This document shows positions 1-7,635 of a stretch of DNA of 40,182 nt, piece by piece. Both the position numbers and the translations under genes were made by a program. The stretch comes from Bacteroidales bacterium (lineage in GTDB: Bacteria; Bacteroidota; Bacteroidia; Bacteroidales; Bacteroidaceae), in assembly GCA_004554665.1 (NCBI GenBank), contig SFKY01000015.1, forward strand, positions 1-40,182. The letters run 5' to 3'. The notes under the pieces are model-generated. The model saw only the letters and a program-made list of their open reading frames with translations. It was not told the DNA's origin and made no database searches. Position 1 is the first letter of the stretch, and the number at the start of each line of letters is the position of its first letter.

Positions 1-153
1 ATGGATGCTATCAGGAATTGTAAAGAACTGACAATTGTAGGAGAGTCTGTAGAGGCAGGACCATATCTGATTATGAATGAAACGGGAAGTCAGATTTTCG
101 TAACCGGACATCCGGAATATGATGTTCTGACACTGGATTATGAATATCGACGG
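1..153 (+). pseudogene. metA: metA fragment (homoserine O-acyltransferase), internal piece cut at both ends
   Basis: The frame is open from base 1. About 50 residues resemble the C-terminal third of MetA, which acylates homoserine in methionine synthesis. Recognisable pieces are an ELTIVGES-like strand, EAGPYL, and the highly conserved FVTGHPEYD followed by LDYEYRR. In full-length MetA this lies well inside the protein, so the ATG at base 1 is an internal methionine. Similarity stops at about base 153, and the frame then runs through unrelated codons to a stop at 217-219. By hand count the first 140 bases are about 41% GC, lower than the genes that follow, and the codon choice looks more like Clostridia than like this chromosome. 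I read it as a foreign fragment joined to the next gene. Family assignment is firm; origin is inference. Confidence 0.75.
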
Positions 154-436
154 CAGCGAGCAGGTACAGGTAACCGATGCCAAGAAAGGTTTTGCGCTCA
201 ATCCCCGTTGGAGTCCTGATGGAACGAAACTGATATTCCAGTCGTCTAAAAAAGACAAGAAAGATGCCGACCTCTATGTCATTGATGCCGACGGCAACAA
301 CCTTACCCAGCTTACCATCAACAAGTCGTACGATGGCCAACCCTATTGGACAACGGATGGCTACATCTATTTCGTGTCAGACCGTGGAAACGATCCTGGC
401 AACTACCAGATTTGGCGATTCAAATATGGCGTATAA
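140..436 (+). CDS. C-terminal fragment of a TolB-like beta-propeller (PD40) protein
   Basis: The last 98 residues of a WD40-like/PD40 propeller protein. Three blade signatures are visible: NIDGSEQVQVT, then NPRWSPDGTKLIFQS and DLYVIDADGNNLTQLT, then QPYWTTDGYIYFVSDR, ending in an IWRF strand. Such propellers occur in TolB-type periplasmic proteins and in C-terminal domains of peptidases and lipoproteins. The 5' part is missing because the sequence switches to metA at about 139-153, so the ATG at 140 is an internal Met (the family pattern is aliphatic/Tyr-x-MNxDG) rather than the true start. Codon use matches the rest of the window, so this half belongs to the chromosome. The exact function of the full protein cannot be told. 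Confidence 0.7.
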   Translation: MNIDGSEQVQVTDAKKGFALNPRWSPDGTKLIFQSSKKDKKDADLYVIDADGNNLTQLTINKSYDGQPYWTTDGYIYFVSDRGNDPGNYQIWRFKYGV

Positions 437-570
437 ACTATAAAAGATTCATCATAGAAACAATAGAAGGCAATCCGCTCCGTATGGGGGTGGGTTGCCT
501 TCTTCCTTTTTTAGGTGTCTTACGGTGAGTCTGAACAATTTCAAAGTCAGCCAACACCCTTGCTGAGGCT

Positions 571-629
571 AAACATGGCATTTAGGTGGGCTAAATGCCA
601 TGTTTGGCGCGCTAAAGGTGGCCTTTAGC
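571..629. repeat. Palindromic repeat locus A (CTAAA/GGCATTTAG family)
   Basis: Two adjacent hairpins in the gap between the propeller gene and recQ, whose 3' ends converge. The first has perfect 15-base arms at 571-585 and 591-605 around a 5-base loop. The second has 8-base arms, GCTAAAGG at 611-618 and CCTTTAGC at 622-629, around TGG. No T-run follows on either strand, so it is not a typical intrinsic terminator. The same core recurs at 13600-13681 and 22963-23025. Confidence 0.75.
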
Positions 630-658
630 CGTGACAAGTGACTGCGATGGGAAAACAA

Positions 659-2503
659 TCAGTGCTGTTCCAGGTAGTGGCGGATGGCTTGGGTGATGGT
701 CTCACCATATTTCTTCTGTTTGAATTCGCCGATGCCCGGTATGTTGCCAAAGTCCTCAATGGTGGTGGGCATTTCTGTGGCCAGCGCGTGCAGTGTCTTG
801 TCTGAGAGCACGAGATAGGCTGCCAACCCTTGGGCATCGGCCAGTTGCTTACGCAGCTTGCGCAGATGCTCAAAGAGACGGTTGTCTTCCACTTTCGACA
901 GTCTCGCCTCCGGAAACATGACTTGTGCCCGACCAGTCGTGGGGGCGGGGCCATGCTTGGGTGTTGGCACACGTTTGGTGACAGGACGCTCCGGGCGAGT
1001 GACAGCCACCAGTTGGGCGGTAGCCCTTCCATACAGCACATCGGCCCCTATCTGTGTCACTTTCAGCGTGTTGCCTTGGTTGTAGGCTATCTCTATATAG
1101 CCCAGATGCAGCATCTGCAGCAGATAGTCGTGCCACTCGGCCACACTGATGTCGCGCCCTACACCGAAAGTCTTCAGTTTGTCATACCCATGCCTGATGA
1201 CCGTCGGCGAACTGATGCCCCTCAGTATCTCGATGGTGGTACCCGTGCGAATCTCTTGTTGTGTACGCATGAGGGCACTCAGTGCTTTTTGTACGATGAG
1301 CGTGCCGTCTATGCGGCGTGGCGGGTGGCTGCAAACATCACAGTTGCCACAGTCGTGCCCCGTCTCTTCGCCGAAATAGTTGAGCAGGATACGCCTGCGG
1401 CACACACTGCTCTCGGCATACTCCTGCATGCGTTGCAGTTTGGCCATATTGACCTCTTTTTGGCCGCTCTCGTCGATAAAACTCTTGAGCTGGATGATGT
1501 CGGCAATCGAGTAGAAGAGAAATGTGTCGGCCGGTGCGCCATCGCGGCCGGCTCGTCCTATCTCTTGGTAGAAGCTCTCGATACTTTTGGGCAGGTTATA
1601 ATGGAAAATCCAGCGTATATTGCCCTTGTCTATGCCCATGCCGAAGGCGATGGTGGCACAAACCACCTGTATGCGGTCTGTCTTGAAGTCTTCCTGAACC
1701 CTGCGGCGGTCGTCTGTGGCCATGCCGGCATGGTAGGATGCAGCTTGGATGCCCGACCGCTGCAGGTCCCGGGCCACAGACTCGGTGGACTTGCGGCTGA
1801 GACAGTAGACGATGCCCGCATCGCCGGGGTGGGAACGTATGTAGGCGGTGATACGCTTCATCTTTTCGGCCTTGGTCGACTCCCTGTACACATTGAGCGA
1901 CAGGTTGGGCCGGTCAAACGACGAGATGAAGGTCTTGCCCGACAGATGTAGCTGTCGGCTGATGTCCTCACGGGTAATCTTGTCGGCTGTGGCGGTCAGC
2001 GCCATGACAGGGATGTCGGGAAAATGCTCTCTGATGGTGCCGAGTTGGGCATATTCGGGTCTGAAATCGTGCCCCCACTGACTGATACAGTGTGCCTCGT
2101 CAATGGCAAAAAGACTGATCTTGATGCTGCTTAGAAGGTAAGGAATCTCAGACATCAGCTTTTCGGGAGACAGGTAAATTATCTTTAATTCTCCTGCCAT
2201 ACAGCGGCGGCGGATCAGCGCGTCTTCGGTAGCGTCGTTGCCACTGTTGAGCGCGGCCGCAGGTATGCCGTTGGCCTTCAGTGCCTCCACTTGGTCGTGC
2301 ATGAGACTGATGAGGGGCGAGACCACAATGGCGGTGCCCGGCATGAGCAGCGCAGGCACTTGGTAACAGAGGCTCTTGCCGCCCCCTGTGGGCATCAGTA
2401 CCATACAGTCGTGTCCTTGGGTCACTTCTTCGATGATTTCCTGCTGCTGTGGGCGGAATGTATCGTAGCCGAAATATCTCTTTAATATATCGAATGCATT
2501 CAT
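659..2503 (-). CDS. recQ: ATP-dependent DNA helicase RecQ
   Basis: A 614-residue superfamily 2, 3'-5' DNA helicase that unwinds recombination and repair intermediates. The order is that of complete RecQ: the FRPQQ Q-motif near residue 17, Walker A MPTGGGKS at 37-44, the DEAH box at 135-138 followed by CISQWGHDFRPEY, helicase motifs V and VI (FGMGIDKGNIRW, QEIGRAGRDG), the zinc-binding cysteines of the RQC region (CRRRILLNYFGEE...CGNCDVC), a winged-helix part, and a C-terminal HRDC domain ending IPGIGEFKQKKYG. Length and domains are normal. The gene stands alone; its 3' end faces the propeller fragment and its promoter is divergent from the AraC-type regulator. The start matches the family N-terminus. 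Confidence 0.97.
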   Translation of the reverse strand: MNAFDILKRYFGYDTFRPQQQEIIEEVTQGHDCMVLMPTGGGKSLCYQVPALLMPGTAIVVSPLISLMHDQVEALKANGIPAAALNSGNDATEDALIRRRCMAGELKIIYLSPEKLMSEIPYLLSSIKISLFAIDEAHCISQWGHDFRPEYAQLGTIREHFPDIPVMALTATADKITREDISRQLHLSGKTFISSFDRPNLSLNVYRESTKAEKMKRITAYIRSHPGDAGIVYCLSRKSTESVARDLQRSGIQAASYHAGMATDDRRRVQEDFKTDRIQVVCATIAFGMGIDKGNIRWIFHYNLPKSIESFYQEIGRAGRDGAPADTFLFYSIADIIQLKSFIDESGQKEVNMAKLQRMQEYAESSVCRRRILLNYFGEETGHDCGNCDVCSHPPRRIDGTLIVQKALSALMRTQQEIRTGTTIEILRGISSPTVIRHGYDKLKTFGVGRDISVAEWHDYLLQMLHLGYIEIAYNQGNTLKVTQIGADVLYGRATAQLVAVTRPERPVTKRVPTPKHGPAPTTGRAQVMFPEARLSKVEDNRLFEHLRKLRKQLADAQGLAAYLVLSDKTLHALATEMPTTIEDFGNIPGIGEFKQKKYGETITQAIRHYLEQH

Positions 2504-2585
2504 TGTCGAATTTTTTTAACAAAGTTAGTGCAAACCGAACGCCATAGAGCTTGCTCTAAATGGCTGAGGTGCCGCCTAAGTTCGG

Positions 2586-2593
2586 CAAAGATA
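2586..2593 (-). promoter_or_regulatory. Candidate minus-7 box of recQ
   Basis: The minus strand reads TATCTTTG, matching the Bacteroidetes TAnnTTTG box, about 80 bases upstream of the recQ ATG. No good TTTG minus-33 box lies at the usual spacing, so support rests on the single box. Confidence 0.45.
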
Positions 2594-2647
2594 CGAACAA
2601 AAACAAAAAAAGTTGTAAAAAAATAGGATATTATCAGAAATATTTTT

Positions 2648-2655
2648 TAAGTTTG
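2648..2655 (+). promoter_or_regulatory. Candidate minus-7 box of the AraC-type regulator operon
   Basis: TAAGTTTG fits TAnnTTTG and ends 48 bases before the ATG at 2704. The minus-33 element is not recognisable. It would drive the regulator, M49 peptidase and AlkD-like genes as one unit. Confidence 0.5.
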
Positions 2656-2703
2656 CAGTTCAAATAGGGAGGAACTATTGGTTTTTTAACAAGACTATCA
2701 GGT

Positions 2704-3201
2704 ATGTCGAAGTACAACATTACGGAAAAAAAAGATAAGGATGCGGCTTATCGGACGTTGGTAAGCCCACGGTTAATGGACGAACTGAAAGAAAAGATAT
2801 TGGAAGTAATCCTCATACGGAAAAAATATAAGGACAAAAACTACTCTGCCCGCGACTTGGCCGAGGAATTAGGTACCAACACCCGTTATATATCGGCAGT
2901 GGTGAATGTGCGATTCCACATGAACTATACATCTTTTATCAACAAATACAGAATAGAGGAGGCGATGGGCCTGCTTGTGGACAAACGCTATGTAGACTTG
3001 AACATGGAGGAGATTTCGGATATGGTGGGTTTCTCAAACCGCCAGTCGTTTTATGCATCCTTCTTCAAAATCAATGGTTGTACGCCCCGCGACTACAGGA
3101 TTCGGCACCTGTCGCAATATCCCTCTTTGCAGGACAAACCGAAGCGGCGCGGCCGCAAGCCCGGTACCAAGAACAAGTCTAAAGTTAAAGGTGAGGAGTA
3201 G
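2704..3201 (+). CDS. AraC-type HTH DNA-binding protein with an AT-hook-like tail
   Basis: A 165-residue protein consisting essentially of the AraC/XylS DNA-binding domain. The two helix-turn-helix units are visible: the first in YSARDLAEELGTNTRYISAVVN, the second in MEEISDMVGFSNRQSFYASFFK, followed by the typical GCTPRDYR end. No ligand-binding, response-regulator or membrane domain precedes it, only about 35 residues of charged sequence. The last 20 residues are very basic and contain RRGRKPGTKNK, which resembles an AT-hook (core RGRP/RGRK). The gene lies 11 bases upstream of the M49 peptidase gene and probably shares its transcript. Ligand and targets cannot be inferred. Confidence 0.85.
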   Translation: MSKYNITEKKDKDAAYRTLVSPRLMDELKEKILEVILIRKKYKDKNYSARDLAEELGTNTRYISAVVNVRFHMNYTSFINKYRIEEAMGLLVDKRYVDLNMEEISDMVGFSNRQSFYASFFKINGCTPRDYRIRHLSQYPSLQDKPKRRGRKPGTKNKSKVKGEE

Positions 3202-3212
3202 GGGGAGGCACG

Positions 3213-5165
3213 ATGAACGACAATTTCTGTTATTCGGACGAGCGATTCGCAGATATTCAGTTGCTGCGTTATCGTCTGAATGGTTTTGAGCGGCTTTCTG
3301 CACGTCAGAAAGCATATATCTATTATCTGTCACAGGCCACGTTGGCAGGACGCGATATCACTTTTGACCAGTTTGGCAAGTACAATCTCCGCATCCGCAA
3401 GCTGTTGGAGGCCGTCTGGTGCCACTACCGTGGCGACCGTGACAGCGAGCAGTTTGCAGCGCTTGAGGTTTATCTCAAGCGTGTGTGGTTCTCGAATGGT
3501 ATCTATCACCATTATGGCATGGAAAAGTTGGTGCCGGGATTTTCGGAACCCTATCTGCGCGAGCTGATGGCCCAACTTGACCCTACACTGCTGCCGCTGC
3601 GCGACGGCGAGAGCGTGGAAGAATTTTGTAAGGAAGTGTTCCCCGTCATGTTCGACCCCACGGTGTTGCCCAAACGGGTGAACAAGGCCGCCGGAGCCGA
3701 CTTGATACAGACTTCAGCCTGCAATTATTACGAAGCGGTGACCCAGCCGGAGGTGGAGCAATATTACGAGGAAAAGAAGCGGGCTGTACATACCGATACG
3801 CCGCCCTCTTTCGGGCTCAATTCGCGGTTGGTAAAGTGCGATGGAGGACTCGTGGAAGAGGTGTATCGTGCCGATGGATTGTACGGAGCTGCTATCCACG
3901 AGATTATCCACTGGTTGGAACTGGCCCAAGAGGTGGCCGAGAACGACTGTCAGCGCCACGTTATCTCCCTGCTCGTCGCCTATTACCGCACGGGAGACCT
4001 GAGGCTGTTTGACGAATACTCTATCGCGTGGCTGAAGGAGCAGGAGGGACAGGTAGACTTCATCAATGGATTTATAGAGGTGTATGGCGACCCGCTGGGG
4101 ATGAAGGCCTCGTGGGAAGGAATCGTGGAATATAAGGACATGGAGGCTACGCGCCGCACCCAGACCATCAGTAGCCATGCGCAATGGTTTGAAGACCATG
4201 CCCCTATCTCTCCCCAGTTCCGCAAAAAACAGGTGAAGGGGGTCACGGCCCATGTGGTTTGTGCGGCCATGCTGGGTGGCGACGAGTATCCGTCGACCGC
4301 CATAGGCATTAATCTGCCCAATGCTGAGTGGATTAGGGCGATGTATGGCTCGAAAAGCGTGACGATAGGCAATCTGACAGAAGCTTACAACAAGGTGGCG
4401 CACGGCAATGGATTCTTGGACGAGTTTGTGATAGACGGGCAGACGCGCGCCATGATAGAGCGCTACGGCGACTTGTGCGATGATCTGCATACCGATCTGC
4501 ACGAGTGTCTGGGTCATGGCAGTGGCCAGTTGTTGCCGGGTGTGGATGCTGATGCGCTTAAGGCATACGGTAATACCATTGAGGAGGCGCGCGCCGACCT
4601 CTTCGGCTTGTATTACTTGGCCGATGAAAAATTGGTGGAACTCGGACTGGTGCCCGACAGCAAGGCCTACCGGTCGCATTACTATACCTATCTGATGAAT
4701 GGGTTGCTGACGCAGTTGGTAAGAATACAGCCCGGCAACTGTATCGAGGAGGCTCACATGCGCAATAGGGCGTTGATAGCCCGCTGGGTTTGTGAACGGG
4801 CAGGCGGTGCGATGTGTCTGGTGCAAAGAGAGGGAAAGACCTATCTGGAGATTACAGACTATGAGGCGTTGCGTGCCCTTTTTGGCCGGTTGCTCTACGA
4901 GGTGCAGCGCATCAAGAGCGAGGGAGACTATGAGGCAGCGCGTGATCTGGTAGAGCGCTATGCCGTGGCGGTGGATGGCGAGCTGCACCAGGAGGTGCTG
5001 GCACGTTATCGCCGGTTGGACATAGCTCCCTATAAGGGATTTATCAATCCTGTCCTGAAGCCTGTCTATGCTCCCGACGGCTCTATCGCCGATGTGGAGG
5101 TAGACTATACAGAGGGTTATGCCGAGCAGATGTTACGTTATTCTAAAGAGTTTGGACTGTTATGA
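3213..5165 (+). CDS. Peptidase family M49 (dipeptidyl-peptidase III-like)
   Basis: A 650-residue zinc exopeptidase of the DPP III family, which removes dipeptides from the N-terminus of oligopeptides. The family's unusual HExxGH zinc motif appears as HECLGH at residues 430-435. The second motif, EEARAD, begins at residue 457 and supplies the glutamate ligand; the separation of about 28 residues agrees with other bacterial members. Database entries for this family in Bacteroidetes are sometimes mislabelled dihydrofolate reductase, but nothing here resembles DHFR. There is no signal peptide, so it should act in the cytoplasm, perhaps in peptide recycling. Its TGA overlaps the ATG of the AlkD-like gene, indicating coupled translation. 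Confidence 0.88.
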   Translation: MNDNFCYSDERFADIQLLRYRLNGFERLSARQKAYIYYLSQATLAGRDITFDQFGKYNLRIRKLLEAVWCHYRGDRDSEQFAALEVYLKRVWFSNGIYHHYGMEKLVPGFSEPYLRELMAQLDPTLLPLRDGESVEEFCKEVFPVMFDPTVLPKRVNKAAGADLIQTSACNYYEAVTQPEVEQYYEEKKRAVHTDTPPSFGLNSRLVKCDGGLVEEVYRADGLYGAAIHEIIHWLELAQEVAENDCQRHVISLLVAYYRTGDLRLFDEYSIAWLKEQEGQVDFINGFIEVYGDPLGMKASWEGIVEYKDMEATRRTQTISSHAQWFEDHAPISPQFRKKQVKGVTAHVVCAAMLGGDEYPSTAIGINLPNAEWIRAMYGSKSVTIGNLTEAYNKVAHGNGFLDEFVIDGQTRAMIERYGDLCDDLHTDLHECLGHGSGQLLPGVDADALKAYGNTIEEARADLFGLYYLADEKLVELGLVPDSKAYRSHYYTYLMNGLLTQLVRIQPGNCIEEAHMRNRALIARWVCERAGGAMCLVQREGKTYLEITDYEALRALFGRLLYEVQRIKSEGDYEAARDLVERYAVAVDGELHQEVLARYRRLDIAPYKGFINPVLKPVYAPDGSIADVEVDYTEGYAEQMLRYSKEFGLL

Positions 5166-5782
5166 GAGAAGAAACACATGAACGGTTGAAAGAAATCAAG
5201 CGCTCGTTCCGGTCGATGATGAACGGCCCCGTGTCGCAGTCGATGCGCGACAAGGGTACGGCCTATAAGATCAATTGGGGCGTGGCGTTTCCAGCCCTGA
5301 AGCGCATGGCCGATACGTATGGCAAGGACTATGAGCTGGCCATCGAGCTCTGGAAAGAGGATATCAGGGAGTGTAAGATCTTGGCCACTCTCATCATGCC
5401 ACCGGCTGAGATGCTTCCGGAGATTGTGGATATCTGGATGGAGCAGACACCGACGCAGGAAATGGTGGAGATGGCGGCACTCAACCTGTACCAATATCTT
5501 GATTTTGCTCCGGTTTTGGCCTACCGTTGGATGGCATCGGACAAGGTGTTTGAGCAGATTGCCGCCTACCAGATACTGGGTCGCCTTTTCATGCGAAAGA
5601 TGGAGCCTAACGAGCGTGGTATCAACGAGTTTCTGGATCAGGCAGTGGTCGCTTTGCAGAGCGAGCATATGGGGGTAAGGCATGTAGCCTATAACTGTAT
5701 CATCCGCTTTGCCGATATGGGAGAAATGTACGAAACAATTGCCCGTAAGGCGGTGAAATCGGCCGGGCTGGCAGATATTTAG
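5162..5782 (+). CDS. AlkD-like HEAT-repeat protein (DNA alkylation repair family)
   Basis: A 206-residue all-helical protein. The family is recognised from the N-terminal MRDKGTAYKINWGV region, the LWKEDIRECKILATL helix pair characteristic of AlkD-type proteins, and repeated HEAT helices to the end. AlkD glycosylases remove bulky or positively charged alkylated bases without flipping them out. In the classical enzymes a helix carries a Trp/Asp catalytic pair. The corresponding stretch here (WMEQTPTQEMVEMAALNLY) lacks that pattern and has Glu where Asp is expected, so glycosylase activity is uncertain. It overlaps the M49 gene by four bases (ATGA). The family call is good; the activity is not shown. 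Confidence 0.7.
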   Translation: MREETHERLKEIKRSFRSMMNGPVSQSMRDKGTAYKINWGVAFPALKRMADTYGKDYELAIELWKEDIRECKILATLIMPPAEMLPEIVDIWMEQTPTQEMVEMAALNLYQYLDFAPVLAYRWMASDKVFEQIAAYQILGRLFMRKMEPNERGINEFLDQAVVALQSEHMGVRHVAYNCIIRFADMGEMYETIARKAVKSAGLADI

Positions 5783-5824
5783 TTTTTTTTATTTATTCTG
5801 TAAGACGGTCTGAATAAAAAGTAG

Positions 5825-5832
5825 TATCTTTG
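5825..5832 (+). promoter_or_regulatory. Candidate minus-7 box of the fur-purA-hisS unit
   Basis: TATCTTTG matches TAnnTTTG and ends 26 bases before the ATG at 5859. An AT-rich stretch lies upstream, with only a weak TTCTG in the minus-33 region. Confidence 0.55.
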
Positions 5833-5858
5833 TGCAATCAATGTTTGAGAGTTAAAGG

Positions 5859-6350
5859 ATGACAGATAACATCAAAGAGCGGGTAAAAGGCGTGCTGGAC
5901 AACTATCTTGCGGTTTGCAATCATCGCAAGACCCCAGAGCGTTACGCCATCCTGGATGCTGTCTATAGCCTGCAGGGGCATTTCTCACTCGAACAGTTGG
6001 GCGCTTTGCTCGAAGCGCGCAATTTCAGGGTTAGCAGGGCGACGCTATACAATACTATCCGCCTCTTCTTGGAGTTGAGGCTCGTCATCAGGCACCGCTT
6101 GACAGACGGCACCAAGTACGAGGCCTGCTACTGCAACGGCAACCATGTGCACCAGATATGCACAGTGTGCGGAAAAGTGTTGGAGATAGAGGCACCAGAG
6201 CTGATTCGTGTCATGGATACGATGAAGCTACACCGATTCAGGAAAGACGGTTACTCTTTATACATATATGGTATATGTAGTGCATGTCAGGCAAAACTGA
6301 CCCGTAAGAAGAGCCAGAAGATAAAAGAAAAAACCAAAAAGAACAAGTAA
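5859..6350 (+). CDS. Fur-family transcriptional regulator
   Basis: A 163-residue protein with the Fur fold: an N-terminal winged helix (TPERYAILDAVYSLQGHFSLEQL, then a recognition helix in VSRATLYNTIRLFLELRLV) and a C-terminal metal-binding dimerisation domain. Two cysteine pairs, CTVCG and CSAC, form the structural zinc site typical of Fur, Zur and PerR. The C-terminus is a lysine-rich tail (about 15 residues) not needed for the fold. Which metal or signal it senses cannot be decided from these motifs. It lies two bases upstream of purA, so it is probably cotranscribed with purA and hisS; the association may be only positional. Confidence 0.87.
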   Translation: MTDNIKERVKGVLDNYLAVCNHRKTPERYAILDAVYSLQGHFSLEQLGALLEARNFRVSRATLYNTIRLFLELRLVIRHRLTDGTKYEACYCNGNHVHQICTVCGKVLEIEAPELIRVMDTMKLHRFRKDGYSLYIYGICSACQAKLTRKKSQKIKEKTKKNK

Positions 6351-6352
6351 AT

Positions 6353-7630
6353 ATGAACACAGGAAAAGTCGATGTCTTGTTGGGACTCCAATGGGGCGAT
6401 GAAGGAAAAGGTAAAGTGGTTGACGTGCTCACACCACATTACGATGTGATAGCTCGTTTTCAAGGTGGCCCCAATGCTGGCCATACCTTGGAATTTGAAG
6501 GGCAGAAATACGTACTGCGTTCCATTCCTTCGGGAATATTCCAAGGTGGAAAAATCAATATTATAGGCAATGGTGTGGTGCTTGCCCCCGACCTTTTTAT
6601 GGACGAGGCACAGCATCTGGAAGAGACCGGGCATGACCTGAAGTCGCGTCTGCATATCTCTAAGAAGGCACACCTCATCATGCCGACGCACCGCATACTC
6701 GATAGGGCTTACGAGGCCGCTAAGGGCAAGAACAAGGTCGGTACTACCGGCAAGGGCATTGGCCCCACTTACACAGACAAGATTTCTCGCAACGGTCTTC
6801 GTGTAGGAGACATCTTGGAGTGCTTCGAGGAGAAATATGCCGCCCACAAAGACCGCCACATGAAGATGCTGGCCTCGATGGGATGGACAGATTTTGAGGG
6901 CTTTGAGGAGGTGGAGGCCAAATGGCTCCAAGGCATTGAGTATCTTAAAGGTTTCCAGATGGTTGACAGTGAGATAGAAATCAACCGTATCTTGCGTAAC
7001 GGCGAGAGCATCTTGTGCGAAGGTGCTCAGGGAACCATGCTCGATGTGGATTTTGGAAGCTATCCGTTTGTCACATCATCCAATACGGTCTGTGCAGGTG
7101 CCTGCACGGGATTGGGTATCGGTCCCAACCGTATCGGCCACGTGTTTGGTATCATGAAGGCATACTGTACCCGCGTGGGCAGCGGTCCGTTCCCCACAGA
7201 ATTGTTTGACGAGACGGGCGATACCATCCGTCAGATTGGCCACGAGTATGGTGCCGTGACCGGACGTGAGCGCCGTTGTGGCTGGATTGACTTGGTGCAG
7301 CTGAAGTACTCGGTGATGGTGAATGGCGTGACAGAGCTGATTATGATGAAGAGCGATGTGCTCGATGGTTTTGATACCATCAAGGCTTGTGTGGCCTATC
7401 GCCTGAAAGACGGTACCGAGACTGCTGATTTCCCCTACGAGATTGATGATGTGGAACCTATCTACAAGGAACTCCCGGGTTGGAAGACCGATATGACGCA
7501 ATTTACATCAGAAGAGCAGTTCCCGGAGGCATTCAGCCAGTATGTCAAGTTCTTGGAGGATTTCTTGGAGACACCGATTACCATTATCTCCATCGGTCCT
7601 GACCGTGCCCAAACGATTATCAGAAAATAA
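6353..7630 (+). CDS. purA: Adenylosuccinate synthetase
   Basis: A 425-residue enzyme that joins IMP and aspartate with GTP to give adenylosuccinate, the first committed step to AMP. The N-terminal QWGDEGKGK GTP-binding loop, GGPNAGHT, the KGIGPTYTDK segment, EGAQGTMLD and TSSNTVCAG are all present, as is the C-terminal GPDRAQTI. Length is normal. It starts two bases after the Fur-family gene and ends five bases before hisS. Confidence 0.98.
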   Translation: MNTGKVDVLLGLQWGDEGKGKVVDVLTPHYDVIARFQGGPNAGHTLEFEGQKYVLRSIPSGIFQGGKINIIGNGVVLAPDLFMDEAQHLEETGHDLKSRLHISKKAHLIMPTHRILDRAYEAAKGKNKVGTTGKGIGPTYTDKISRNGLRVGDILECFEEKYAAHKDRHMKMLASMGWTDFEGFEEVEAKWLQGIEYLKGFQMVDSEIEINRILRNGESILCEGAQGTMLDVDFGSYPFVTSSNTVCAGACTGLGIGPNRIGHVFGIMKAYCTRVGSGPFPTELFDETGDTIRQIGHEYGAVTGRERRCGWIDLVQLKYSVMVNGVTELIMMKSDVLDGFDTIKACVAYRLKDGTETADFPYEIDDVEPIYKELPGWKTDMTQFTSEEQFPEAFSQYVKFLEDFLETPITIISIGPDRAQTIIRK

Positions 7631-7635
7631 CAGTT

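Noticed and set aside
830..1951. 373-codon open frame antisense to recQ
   Set aside because: It mirrors a well-supported gene, its translation has no recognisable domain, and it follows from codon bias.
3714..4988. 424-codon open frame antisense to the M49 peptidase gene
   Set aside because: The opposite strand carries a clear zinc peptidase; this one gives low-complexity His/Leu/Val-rich sequence with no family.
6238..6931. Minus-strand ORFs over the fur-purA junction
   Set aside because: Both plus-strand genes are unambiguous and tightly packed.
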